Below, piece by piece: positions 34,101-49,100 of a stretch of DNA of 64,000 bases. This DNA comes from Lytechinus variegatus (lineage: Eukaryota; Echinodermata; Echinoidea; Temnopleuroida; Toxopneustidae). The stretch spans positions 31,304,911 to 31,368,910 of the forward strand of contig NC_054749.1 of NCBI RefSeq assembly GCF_018143015.1, written 5' to 3'. Each line of letters opens with the position of its first letter. Position 1 is the first letter of the stretch. A model generated the notes under the pieces. It saw nothing but the letters and a program-made list of their open reading frames with translations. It did not search any database and was not told the DNA's origin. A program made the position numbers and the translations under genes.

Positions 34101-37100
34101 AAAGGTGAAGTCACTACCTTCCACTTTTCTTGCTTGATCAATAACTACGTTTTCCGCATTACAGGCAAGCGTATTATTTGCTTGCCTTAGCAACACTCTT
34201 GTTTATTGTTGAAATTCCTTATTGTCTGATCTAATTTCAACAAAATATTTCAAATTGTCATCAGTTTGTAAAAGAAAATATTAGTAGAGTAGGATTCGAA
34301 CCCACGTTAAGCCTACTGTTAATACAAAGTAGAACTTTTAGGTTTAGCACTCACCCAAATAGCTATGTAAAGGTCATGAAGCTAGTCAGTTAGGTTTTAT
34401 ACCTCTGCTCTAAATTGAATAAGCATGTTTCTCTGCTTTGCCTCATTTTGTCCATATTCTAGATAGGATTCTATGTGGGGACAGCGATTGAAATTTCTGC
34501 AAACCATCAATCAGAATCATATTGCCTTTATTAATGACCAATTTTAGTCTGCAAGTAATTGGGAAGTCACTAATTGGGCGTTGCAAGAAGGTTGCGATCA
34601 ATTGCAAGTCTATTTTTGTTCCCGAAATCAAGCATACCCTGTGCAATCGATTGCAAATTTGTGAAAGATTGCCAATCTGCTACCTGAAACAAGGAGTGTA
34701 ATCTGATTTTTCTAAAGTTAAAAGAGATCAATCATCTGTAAAATTGCAGCTGAATATTTGCAATTGATTGCAAATATTTTCTTGCAACACCCCCTTAGTC
34801 GATTCAGCGAAGCATACTTTACACTGCATGTAACTGCTGTAAGCCTGTAACTCCATTCATTTAATTTGTTTTTCTCAAAAGAGGATTGCATGTAACATGA
34901 AAGTATTTGATCTGTTATGTTTGCTTCTCCTTGTACCTGCAAAGTTTTTATAAGCCTGTATTAAAAGGTTTACAGACAGGATTTGTTATACACTACCTGC
35001 AATTTAAAGGTCAAGTCCACCCCAGAAAAATGTTGATTTAAATCAATAGAGAAAAATCAGACAAGCACAATGCTGAAAATTTCATCAAAATCGGATGTAA
35101 AATAAGAAAGTTATGACATTTCAAAATTTCGCTTATTTTCAACAAAATAGTTATATGAACGAGCCAGTTACATCCAAATGAGAGAGTTGATGACGTCACT
35201 CACTCACAATTTCTTTTGTTTTTTTATTGTTTGAACTTTGAATTAAACAATATTTCAATTTTTACGAATTTGACAATTAGGACCTCCTTGCCTGAAGCAC
35301 AAAATGTTAAAATAATGGAATTCCACGTGTTCAGGGAGGAATGAAACTTCATTTCACATGACAATGACGAGAAAATCAAAATATTTCATATAACAAAATA
35401 CAAAAGAAATAGTGAGTGAGTGATGTTATCAACTCTCTCATTTGGATGTAACTGGCTCGTTCATATAACTATTTTGTTGAAAATAAGCGAAAACTTTCTT
35501 ATTTTACATCCAATTTTGATGAAATTTTCAGTGTTACGCTTGTTGATTTTTTCTCTTTTTATTCAAATCAAGTTTTTGTTGGGGTGGACTTGTCCTTTAA
35601 GACCAGTGCCTAGTAGATAAGGTAGAAGGGGAAAACGAGTTGCCTTATTTTGTGGTTTGGTCCCACAACCTTTGCAGCAGAGCCCTTAAAATCATACTGA
35701 GCAAGAAAGCGAAACACTTTCTACCATTTCTATGTGTGGTTATCTATTTCTCTATGAAAATATTATTCATGAAAAAAATACTAAAATGACGCAAAGGGCA
35801 TTCTGGTGGAACCTCAGAATCACTGTTTACACAAGTCACATAGAAATTCACTAATTTTTACTTGTAAAAATATTCTCTTTTAACATACATAATATCTATT
35901 TTGAAGAAATGTTGATGATTTGAAGCAAAATACTAATCTACCATGCAATTTGAAGAATATGTCATGCATCATCTCAAAGAGATTAGAATAGGAACAATTG
36001 GGTTTATTGCCAAATAAATTCTGCAAGTGTAAGAGTGTCAAATTACTTGACAGTGACACCCAAGAAGACTGTATACTTCTATGAATACCTCACTGAGGTC
36101 CACACTTTCAAAGAATCAGAATACTTTGTATCTTGTCTGTGCTTCTGGAAATATCTTTTTGTCCAAGGCTTAGAGCTCTTGGAAAAGTCACATAGTACTT
36201 GTGTATTTCTAATTATTTGCCATTGATTTCTGTGTTCACACAAGTTTGTCAAGTCTTCAAAGGCAATCTTTTTATTACATTTTTTTTAAATTTTGAATCT
36301 TGGTTAAATATGAATTTGTAAATCAGTAAATGATCTGCTAAATGTGAATGAATTTACTTAAGAAATTATGTACCCTTAATTTTGAAAATTTTGCTTAATG
36401 TAAACCCTTCATTTAATTTCTTTTCCTTTTCACACTTTTCTATGTTGTGATGTTTGTGTTGATCCCACCACACCCCAAGAGAGAGAAATAAAAAGTACTT
36501 GTATCATCATGTTACATTTTATGTGTAGCTTTCGCTCATTTATTAGGTCATCCATGATCCATACATTTTTTGGGGGCAGAACTGAATTTTATTGAAATTT
36601 AGCAGAAGTTTGTGGTCACTGCTTTGGTTTCTATTCAATGTAGAACAACTGTCACTCTTTTTAATGGTCATAAATGTATATCTTCAAATTCTGTGATAAC
36701 TACATGTAATTAGATGGCTCACTGAATTTTTAATATTTGCTTTATTTTATTTTTTTAAATTTCCAGCTAATGATTGAACCAAGTTTGCGAGAGATGTCAG
36801 AAGGACTAAAAGAAGTCATGGACCTAATGGATTCATACAGCAAGTAAGTATTCATTGTTTCAAGGACGTCTATTATTTTGGTCACAACATGCTTCTTTTG
36901 GTAAAGATCTGAGGTAACTGGATAATTACTACAGAATATGAATAAAAGCAAATAGATCATAAAAATGAAAATTATAAACAGATAAATTTGTGTTTTTGTA
37001 TATAAATTTCTATAGTTGATCTAGAAAATCAAAAACTTATAACATTTTCATATTTGGAATGTGAGTACAGTATGGCTATGCATGATACACCACAAATTTG

Positions 37101-40100
37101 ATAACATTCTTACATGTAAGTCTGTAGAGGATTATGTACTTCTGTAATTCTATTGAGTTTATGTTTGATTTTAGTAATGTCGAGAAAGATATTGAGCACT
37201 GCTTGTGTCAGGCACCAAGTCACATGACCCATTCCTATAATTTTTCTCTGTGTTGCCATTTATTGTGTGTGTATGTTCAAAAATACACTGTAATTGCTCC
37301 AGTATTTAACATGTAATTTTATTGTATCTCAAATAGTGACATGAAAAGGAGTAAAATAGTCTCAATTGGACTTCGGGTTCAATTCGCTGGAAGGGGGGCA
37401 ATGTTTTGAGTTGGCTGTTTGTTAAATTGCAACATTCATGAATTGGTGTCGCATGTACATAATACACTGTACAGTTGCAATTTATTCATGTTGACTCCTT
37501 GTTGCTTGGAATGGCCAGTGATTTACAGTACAACACACAATATCCCCTTGCTGCTGAAAAATGAGCCTTAATTCCTCTAAATGTGTGCACCATTCAATAT
37601 GTTTTGGACTTCGCTATGATCAAACATGATTGTAAAGAATGATGCATTTCCACGTTGTATACTTGCATGCTTCCTAAGGTCAGAATGCGTGTATCTCTAT
37701 TTTTTTCTACCAAAGTTCTTTGATATATTATTGATCGTTCCACAAACTATTTTTTCACCAAACTAAAATAAAATGTAATTTTCATATTTTACAACCTATT
37801 TTGATGATTTATTTTTGCACTAGTATGCTTGTTTGAAATTTTGTCATTAACAGTAGATCTATTAACTTACATGCAAACTTTTAAACCATACCTCTCACAA
37901 GCTTGCTAGGCATGCATTTCCAAATGCAGCAACAGTTAATTGGTTTCCAACATTACATTAATTTATCATTACCAAGCGAAATGAATACCGTAATACAGTG
38001 TACAATGTTCCTAGGAAATGAATTTCAATGATTTTGTAGACAGGCTTATGTAGTCAATTCAACTCTTTGTTTGGGTCAACTTGGTCTGTAATTGCAAATA
38101 GGTAACAATATCTAAATGTATACTGTAACAGGCAGCTTGACAAGGAGCGAGATGAGAGATTCAAAACATTTTTGAATAAAGTAAGAAGAAAGCTACCTGG
38201 ACCAATATCTAACAGGTACATTTACAAATACAAAGCATGTTCCATTCATCCTCTCCATACCATCACTACCATACCCATGGGAATCAAGGTCTGTTGGAGT
38301 AGACTAGTCTGCATATATTATACATGTACCATGAACATAGAATTTAAGTCTGTTTCACTAGACTAGTTAGTGTATTGCATGTTCTTTAACACTTCACTCT
38401 CCATTTATGTGTTTCAAATCTACATTTTTTTCATCTTCTCTGTAATATAAGTTGTGTTGCTTATTTCCTTCATAACAAAAATGTGTTGCACACCATTTAT
38501 CTAGTCTCTTAAACATTCCTTCAAGAAGATTTTTTTTATCATTTATTAAAGTGTGACAATATGTGCACAATTGGACTGGTAGTACTTATCTCAACAGATG
38601 ACACACATAATACTAATCACAGGAATATACATCTCTGACCTTATTAGTTCAATGGCTCAGTCCTTTGCTTATACATACCAAATGTAGTGTATTCTCTCTT
38701 TATTTATCTTCTCTTTTTCTATTGTTTTATCTTTACCTTTGTTTTCTCTTGTCTTGTTTGGTACCGATCAGTGGTCAGAAATTGGATGCAATCATTGAGC
38801 AGCTTCAGAACATCATTGTTACATCAGATCAGGATGGTCCAGGAATACCAAGGTAATGAGAGGGTATATTGCCACTTTGCCTACAACTGCTTTGTCTCTG
38901 TTTCATTTGGTCTAAGAATAGTTTGTTTACTTACCATTTGTTCTTTTCCCACCTGGACCCCTTGAGTTGTGATTGATCCGATCAATCACAACTATGGATG
39001 GCCAGCAACATCAACATCTATAATGCATTTTTTTTTTCAAAATATTTTTTAACTATGATGTATATTTATGCATTAATTATTTTCATGAAATTTACTGTGC
39101 TTCTCTATGTTAACAAAGGACATTGTGGAAATTTCCAGTAGAAAAAAATTATGACACTGATGGATTTCCATAGAGTCACGATTGATTGGATCAATCATAA
39201 CTCTTTGTAAGACAGAGCCCTGGTCTAATAGTAGTTTGTCAACAACTCGTTTGTCTACTCCCTTGGTCCAATTGCCATTTGGTCCATTTACCATTTTGTC
39301 TAATTTCCCTTTCTGTATACCTACCCATCTTATATCTAAACTAGGTGGATGTTAGCGGTCTACCAACATTTAAATCCGGATGATATAATGAGCTGTATTT
39401 GAACCAAATTTTCACATGTTAAAGTGCCCAATAATAAGAAGACAAGGTTGAAAATTGTCCATCTTGACATTAGACTTAATGATATTTAGACCAAGTGAGT
39501 ATAAGACAAATTGATGGTAGGACCAAATCGATAGTAGACCAAGTGGGATTAGCCATGATTATTTTAAGACACTGATAATGAGATGATCTTATAGTAGACC
39601 AAGTTGATGTAATCCCATTGGATGCAAACAAATGAGAGACAGGTGGATCAGTTTAAGGTTTTCTGGAATCGATTTTTAGTTAGTGTTTACAAATTATTAT
39701 TTTTAGCATTAAACCACAGATCACATTCACATATCTTATTAAAGTATGAAAAATTAACCATTGCTATTCCTCTGTCTATCAAAAGACTGCAGTATGACCG
39801 GATGTAACAGCTGGAAAATTTTATCAATTTTATGAATGTTTACAAATCAAATTTCCTTTTTTTTCCAATATATGAAAGGATAACATCACCAAGCATGCTA
39901 GATAAAGCAGCTCACATTGCAATGACAGGACAGAGTTTGATGGCGTATATTTCAACCTTTGAACTCAACCACCTTCGTAGAATAGCAACAAGGATAGTCT
40001 CTGATACTACACTCTGGCTATCAAGGATATTCAGGTATATTTCATTTTTACGTCATGATTAGAGTCAACCATTGAGCTATTTATAGATTTTTTATTCCAG

Positions 40101-43100
40101 TGTTATAAATAATTGGTAGTGAAGCTTATTTTGGACTTCAGTAATCTTGAATAATTTGTGGTCTTACTTTGTTGAATTGGCCTATAAGGCACCTGGGTCT
40201 AGCAGCTACGTTAACAATTTTGAATTAATATGAATCCATCATTTAAAGAAGTAGAAGTTAAAGCAGGAATACATTTATGTGCCATGCTTGAGATTAATAG
40301 AAAAACTATTTTGGTCAGATATGTATCAGGGGCTTACAAAGTGTGTACTGGACAAATGAATCATTGCACACACACAAAAAAATGTTTTGTCTGGAAGCAT
40401 ACAAATTATACAAATCATTAATCTTTACCTGAATATTACATACTAGATCAAGGGATATAAGTTCCCTTCTGATGACTTTATTCTAATACAAAGCAAAGTA
40501 AAAAATAAAGAAAGGAAAAAATTATATTGCAAGCTATTGTCAGGAGAGTCACAGTCTTTGGCTAAATATAGGCAGAGAATAAGCTCCTTTACAGAAGATG
40601 ATATTCATTATCCTCCCGATTTGTCTTTGTGTTAGATTTGATGAATCATCAGCATACTACCACGTGGATGATCGGGAAGGTCTAGCGAGGGTATGTCGAC
40701 TGGTTCTCAATAATAAATATGAGAAATATGGTACGGAGGGTTTCAACTGCCTCTACACCAAACCACCAATCATCTATATCAGTGCTGCATCACGGCCTGG
40801 ACTAGGACAATACATCTGTTCACAGGTAAGTGTTAGAAAAAGTGCAACGATCAAAACCCCCCCTCCATCCACCCTCATTGATTAGATTTAAAAAATAGAT
40901 GTTGACTTCCTGCTTTGATATTTTTTTGCCGTTTTATCTCATTCTAAACTGAGTTCTAATCATTATCTGTGATGTAGGATGTTTGTTTGAAATGGACCTA
41001 CATTAATTTGAGAAATACTTTCCCAAACTTCTCCAAATCAAAATATTAAAAAATAGCTTGTTTTAACAGCTAAATTGTTATCATAGATAGTTCATTTCGG
41101 CCAGATTAATTTATGCTTTAACTCTGACTTACAGAAATGTATATATCTGATGTGATTACCGTAGGTACATGTGGGGACACACCTTTACTGTCACTATCTG
41201 AAAGATGTAACATAGGACTTGTACCTTAAATGTATGGATTAGTTTGTTCTACAAATAACTGGGTCTTGGGAGCATGCCTCAATACTGATGCATGCATCAG
41301 GTGTTCTGCAATGAGGTAATAAATCCAGCGATTTTAAAAAGAAACAAGTCCTTTTTTATTGTTTGTCTTCCAGCTTGGTCTTCCACAATCCAGTTTATGT
41401 ACAGTACCATGTAACACAGTCTTTGGATCACAACACACTATGGTAAGTCTTTCCAAACATTTATTGCAGTGCGGGTTAAGAAAGGGACAATGTCTGCAGT
41501 AGGATTCGTGCACAAAGAGAAAAGAGCATGATTTCACTTGTGAATAAAATGCATTGCTGTGGGATATGAGTACCACTTTCATGTGTGCAGTAAATTGCCT
41601 TATGTTAGACCACATGGGCATATCACTGCCATATGTTTGTTAGCCTGAAGGTCGTTCTTTAACTGAAATGGCTACCATGTGTAAACAAAATCTTATCGCT
41701 ATTGTTATTATTTCTAAATTTGTTGTTAATGATTAATTAGTAGTACGCTTTGTAATATATTATTTCTAGATAGATGGTTTATAAATGCCTATCATCATCA
41801 TCATCATAGTTGTTGTTGTCGTCATTATGATTCAATATTCAGAATCATCTATATCATCGTCGTCATTATTGATTTCATTTTCTATTTATGATTGTGTTGT
41901 TATAACTCCTGTCATTGTACCACAGTTGTAACAACATTTCTTTTTATTCATTTTTTCCAGGATATTGCTACATTAGAGAGGTTGATCAAAGACGACGAAT
42001 CCTCTTCCAAGACACCTCTGATGGTGGTAGCGAATGCAGGCTCACCTATGGCTGGTCATACTGATAATCTCAACAGACTAAGAACTATCTGTGATGATCA
42101 CAATCTATGGCTTCATGTGGAAGGGTAAGGTTCATCACAATTTCACCAAGATACCATTTTAGTCATGATTTAAGGCCAAGATTTACTTCACTATCTGTTG
42201 TACTAGATTTCCAGAATGTGGCTTTGATCAAAAGAAATTCCTTTCAAGCTTATTCATTCCCCTCTGGAGTTAAAACCTGAGATATGAAGTGTGATTAGAT
42301 GTCCTAGATCGGGAGCTGTTAAGTGCCATATACCTTTTTGGTTTACTCTCGCTGTGATGATCCCTTATGAATTTAAATTCTAAGTGTCCCTATTTTACTT
42401 ATGATTGCTGGATCATTTTCATTTCTGGTGATATTAGTTTCCTTTTGATAAGTACCCCTTTATACTTGTATATTACATACTTTATACTTGCTTTCTAATC
42501 ACAAACTGTCCATTTGAACAACCATCAGATCTTATTGAGCCATATAAGAGGGTCTTTGAAAGACTCCCATCTGATTGTGATGTTACTGATTTTTTCCCCT
42601 TCTTCCATGCAGGCATAATCTAGCCACCCTTGCTCTAAGTACTGTGCCTTCATCAATATTGGTAAGTCATAATAATCTCATTCTGCTACCCAGTGTTTCC
42701 AATATTTACTTTTGCTTGACAGGAGGTACTTTTTGTTTACACTCAAACAATAACAGAGGAGAACTATGTTAACATGCAACTTGATAAGTGATACTTTGTT
42801 CATACACTCTTTAACAATAACAAAGAAGAAATCAAGTTTAATTACGGGAAATCGGAAGGAAAATCCTTCACACTTTTCCTCTTTATCAATCTTTGTCGGA
42901 CTTCTCAAATTTTAATGACGTCACTCTTTCAATTTATCGCTCTTTCACTTTAGATTATTCTGGCACTGTTTGTAGTTCAGTTTCCATCTCAACAGTTTTA
43001 CAAATGCTATAGTGCAATTATTTTTCACCTAGTTGAGGGGGAAGCTACAGTGTTTTGCTTGTTTAATTTTACTCTAATTATTCAATGCATATCAAATTCA

Positions 43101-46100
43101 TGCTTTAGCTACCCCTGTATAAATCCAGAGCAGCCCTTGGGTTAGCCTAAGGAGACATCGAATTTGTATTAGATACCCACCTCACCTGTCTGGCTGCTCT
43201 AAAATGGTAATCTTGGAAAGAAAAACTGCCTTAGCAATACCATTCTGCAGGCTTACTGCCAGCACCTACTCTGACACTACTGAATGTAATCTTTGATCTT
43301 TTTCTATTTAACTGCAATTACAGGCTGCTAAGAGAGTGAACAGTATGACCATCCTGCCTGGCGTGTGGCTGGGTCTACCTGGTACTCCGGCCGTTGTATC
43401 CTTTCATTTCAAACCTTGAGCACGAAGGAGGGTTGGAATACACTTTCGTCGTATATTTTGTCTCTCCTGAATTCTTGCAGTCACTCATGGAATATGACCA
43501 GGAAGAGAAACCTATTTTTGGAAAAAAATTTATAGCATATTCATTGCAGTATATTTATGCTGTTTCTGTATTATAGCTGTTAATCTTCTTCTCATCATTG
43601 CACTCGCAAAATTGGCAGAGCAATGAAGACATCAGAATCTCTTTTTAAAAAAATCAAATTTTGTATTTTTTGTGTATTCTAACCAATTAACTGTATGTTT
43701 TAGTATAATTATACAATATAATTTTGTGTTATAATTATGTTACATCTTTGCACAAGGCCCTGTGGAGAAAAATACTTTGACATATTTACATAGTCAACCC
43801 ACAGTAATGATTAAATAAATGACTTCACAAAAAACTCTATATGAAAGAGTGAAACACCCTTTGATGTCTTTTTTGTGGCGCTATGAAAAAGCATAGTATT
43901 TTTTCTTAACATATATTTTTTTGTGAAGACATTGTACAAGACAGCTGATCCTGCTTTGGTAAGTATACACATATTCAAGTTTGCATAATTTTATCCTCTT
44001 GTTAGTGGAATCATCACTGAGTCATAGCAATTTTTGTAGACCCAATAGGGCAAAGCAAGCAAAATCTAATGTAAATCAAATAGATTTCTGTGGTCTCAAG
44101 AGATTTGACTTTTATCTCTGTGTGGCCAAGACTGGATTAATATGTGACCTGCAAGAACCTCACAAATGTTGAAAATAAGCATTCTAAATTCTAAGTTATA
44201 AAAGAGCAGCTGTGTCTGACTGTTAATTTTCAAACTGTCAGAGAATAACAACTTGTTAGTGCTTCTCATATTTATGAACCAGGTCTATATTGTAAAATAA
44301 TTTTCTTCTGTATTTATATCAGTTTTGGAAAGCAGGGTTTGGTGATTTTGTCTTATTCTTTTTTTACAGAGTCTAGCAGCAGGACTATGTTCATCTCAAC
44401 CTCAAGAGAGGTTAGGTGCCCTACCTCTCTGGCTTGCCCTCCAATGTATGGGCCATGATGGTATCGTTTCTAAGCTACACCATGCTGCAGAACTAGTAAG
44501 TCACTTGTCCTTAAAGATTGGTTGATAGATTGATAGGTGGTTTTGGAGGGGGGGGGGGTAGGTGTCCAACCCAAGTGATCTGTTTCTGGCTTGCCCTTCA
44601 ATGTATGGGTCATGAAGATATCGTTTACAAACTACACCATACTGCAGAACTAGTAAGTCACTGATCATTGTTGAAGATCGGTTGATAAATTGATAGGTAG
44701 ATTAGGAGAAGGGAATAGGTAGACCTGGTAATGAAAGTCACTTATTTACTTTAATTTGTCTATCAAGTTCAAAGAATGTATGTGTGTGACCCAAGAAAAA
44801 CTAGGTGCACTTACATGCACTGTGATGTATCCCGGATTGACATGATTCAGCAAATCTTCAAGCCCTTTAACTGATGCATCTGTCCAGTAGGTTTGGAGAT
44901 TTGTATTTCTCTCCTCTCTGGTTTGCCACAAAAGTACAGATCTGAGATCATACTTTGATCCTTTTCAAGCATCAACATGCTACAGACCTAGTTACACAAT
45001 AACCCACATGAATGGACTTCCCATTCAATGTCATTTCCTAGTTAAAACTGTCTTAGGGTGTGTTGCAACAAAATATTTACAATTAATCGCAAATATTCTG
45101 TTCAATTTTACAGTTGATTGATCACTTTTAACTTGAGCAAATTAGGTTACACTCCTTGTTTCATGGAGCAGATTAGCAATCAATCCCAAATTTGCAATTA
45201 ATTGCACGGCATATGCTTGATTTCCGGAACAAAAATAGACTTGCAATTGATCGCAAGTTTCTCAGTATGATCTGTGCATGACATTAACTTTCTATTTTGG
45301 TTTGTTTTACAGAGTCAACAGATGTCTCAGAGACTCAACTCCCTTGGTGCTATTAATCTGGCAGTAAGTATTCAAATAACATGCACAAGTGAGGACAGTA
45401 GTATGAATTTCATGCACATTGTACCTTTGGAACAGTTCTAACACACCTGAAGCATAGCCAGGGTCATTTACACTGTTTCAAAGGTAATAAGTGTGAGTAA
45501 TTAGGAATGCCCTTGCAAATTCAGGCATAATATTTATTTTTGAGATAGTGATGTGATGAGAATATAGATGTGGCTCCTTTTTTGTTATTTGATAAAACAT
45601 CATCCAAAAATCATGATGGGTTGTTATACTTTACCTTGTAAGTAAATTTACGCATAAGGCAAAATAAATATCTGGTCAAATGCGTGTGTGTAACCAGTCA
45701 TTGGATAAGGATCCACTTCTATATCTTATAGTTAACATGATTCCATCATCTTAGTGCTATGAATATCTCATTAAACACTGAAACCTTGAGGTAGTCTGTG
45801 ATGATTCAAATCAATTCTGCACTTGTTTGGAGTACAAGTCATTTCTTCTTCTGGAAAATCTTGAATTCTCGTCTCCAGTCTTATGCAGTAAATTCATGCA
45901 GGTCTTATGTGTGTTTGGTATAAGAAATTTCTCCACAAACAAAAAATCAAACACTTGGGTAAAATCAATAAACAAAGCACATAAGTAATTGATGATTCCA
46001 TCAATGTCAATTTCTTAATAAAACATTTGTTTTTGTTTTGTTTTCTTTAGGATAAGAAACGAGCTCGACCAGACAAGGAAATCACATTAGAAGGATCACT

Positions 46101-49100
46101 ATCTGAAGTCATCAGTAAAACAATACAAGTCTTTGTAAGTATAACTTTGCATCAGAATCCTCCACTGAAATGGCACTGATACAGTAAGCCCATATTGCGC
46201 AATATTACTCTTACTTTGATTTGAATATGTCTCATCTCTTTGTAAGACGGGGTCCTGTGAGTCTTTTGTAGTCTTTTGGTTGTAGGTAAATTGTGTGTTG
46301 GACTGTACCGACTCAGAAATAAATATACCTTTTCAGTAATCAGAATACATCTGTTTCTAAGGTTGAAATTATATGGCTCTATAGAATAGAGAATACAAGC
46401 AATTACAATTGAGTGTGAATGTAAGTCTTTGGCACATCATGTCTCATTAGCTACAATCATAGATTATGTTATGCATTGTCTGCTGGTAAAGCAAATTTAT
46501 AACTAAAGCGGCTCCCCTGAGTAGATAAAACCCTTTATTATCATTGCTTGTTCAGATTTATTTTTTAGGACCCCTGAATAAATCCTCTTCTGAGGAAATG
46601 ATACTGATATATTCCACGATCATTTAATAGTAATAATCTATTTTCCTTTTCTTCCCCTTTAGTCACAAGTGGATGTTGTGTCACCTGTGGTTGTCTTCAA
46701 ATATGATGACAGTATGGAAGCTCCCGGTAAAGCATTTGCTCAATACTCGACAGCACATGATGAATCAGATGAAGGGAAGCAGCAAAATACACTACCCAAG
46801 CCTACCCTTGATGCATTCAATGCCTGGGTAAACTTACAATTATACTGAAATATTTTCAAATCGTTGGAAGCTCTTAGTAATGCATTTGCTCAATATGCTA
46901 CAACACAAAGTAATCTTATACAGGGAAGCAGCAAAATGCATTATCAAAGCCAACATAAGACGCATTCAATTCCTTAGTTAATCTACATTCAAAGAAAAAT
47001 ATCTGTTTTTAATATGCAGTGACTCTACCCAAAATTAGGTTGATAAAAGATGTCAAAAAATAGGGAATGATTATGAATAGTCAAAGTTTGAAATGAAAAT
47101 AAGAAAGCTGATAACTGTTTAAATTGATCAATTGCTAACTAATTAGTAAATTAGATGCATGTAATAAAAGTGACAGTGAATTTTGAACTTGTGATATAAA
47201 TGATCATCTGCCTTTCTCTAAACTAAGTAAACTTGATTTTTTTTTCTTGTAGCTTGGAGCTGAGCTGAATAACCTTGAGCCAAAAATTGGTCTAGACATC
47301 GTTGAAGGAGACCAAGAGGGTGTGTGCATTAGGTTCAGCCCAATGACCAGTGCTCCATGTAAGTCTATATTCTGTCTATATTGATGTTACTGACATTGGT
47401 CTAGACATTGATCACAAAGCCCAATTAGTTGTGTGTATTCGATGCAAGATTAGTTAATGACACTTACAGCAAAAATTATGAATAATCCGGTAGCACTTAT
47501 TATAGATCTTCTGAAGTAGGAATATTCATAGAACTCAATATTTTTCTGTAAATCTTCCCTGTTGAAAGGACTGTTTGTAAAAAAAAGAAGGAAAAAAAGA
47601 AAAAAGATGTCCACCATACCCTAGTACAGTCTCTGAGTACAGTTGTCTTCCAACCTATCTTAGGAACATCCCCACCCTTTGTATTGAAAAGAAAATATAT
47701 ACAAAAACTTAGTCCACTTTTAGAATTAACCTATCAGCTCAGTTCTCTTTTGGAAATAATCATTCTGCACAACAGTTGACCTGTTGGCCTACCTGTTACA
47801 TCCCAGCTGAAGAGTGTATGCAGTAGTCCTCTAGCCTCAGGATTTAAACCATATTTTAAGTATCATAATGATAATTGTGCTTCTTAGCATAATTCACATT
47901 TCATTATCTAATATTTATTCTTTGTTCATTTGTAAAAGAAAGTGTGTGGTTTTTTTTTAGAGAGGATGCAAATATGGACTACACAAATTGAAATATCCTC
48001 ACTATATTGACACACCGAATCTCTGTTTGAAATGTTTGGGTTTTTTGCATCAACCATTTTGATTTATTCTGTTTTATTCCTATGTCACTTGCAGATAGAG
48101 GGACTACATCAGAACATATAGACTCATTTGTTGAAACCCTGAAATCACTCATTGTAAGTAAACAATTGAAGTTATTCATTAATGTTTATATGAATGAATT
48201 GGATCATTAATTTTGGAAATCAATTTTGCTTTCTTTTCATTTTAATATTGCTCTTTTGTTAGCATTATTTCATTTCTGCGAGATCATATAACCTTTACAC
48301 TTGGACATTTGGACAAACCTGTAAGATAACTATGTTTAAAGGCCTTTTGGTAAAATGAATTTTTACAGAATCTAATATAATGACCACCCAAGTGTCTATT
48401 TGTATGAATAAAAATATGTGCCAAAGGATTCTGGAAGAAATTTTGTAATTGCTGAGAAATAAGCGAAATAATCGCGGATTTGGTCACTTCTGTCGGGTCT
48501 TTATTCCAGCAATAATAATACTGTACCACGTGTGCCTATCTGTGTTGGTGTGATCGTATTTCAGCTTAGATTTTATGATTTTACAAAGTTCAGTTTATGT
48601 AACTGTACCAGATCTAGATCCACGATGATATAGTCATACTTAACATTGGTTTTACAGACTTTCTCACGAATTTAGTGTTTTACTGCAGCTACAATCATTT
48701 AGCTTTAATAATGATAATAATGCTAGTAAAAATATCTTTACCTGATGAAATATATTACCTTTCCTTCAACTTGAGTTTTTAACATTTTTACTCAGAGTTT
48801 TCTTCTTGCGTATTAAATACCTTGCCATTTGTATATTCCTTCACTATCTATTCCTTTATGTAGTCCAAGCTGAATGTAACGATAGAGCAGAGAGGGCCAT
48901 TCCATGAATTATCATCGGCCAAACAGAATCTGACGGTAATTGATGGTGAGAACCACGCCGGACTGGGTATTGTGCAGTAAGTCTACCAAGCATTTTTATA
49001 TTTATATTGGAGCATTGCAAGAAACTTGAAATTGATTGCAAGTTCATTTCTGGTCCCCAAATCAATCATAATTCTTGTAATCGATTGCAAATTTCTAATT

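Noticed and set aside
41165..41285. Fourth copy of the 7SL-like SINE
   Set aside because: Only scattered words resemble the family (CACCTTTACTGTCAC, CTGAAAGATG). Too diverged to assert.
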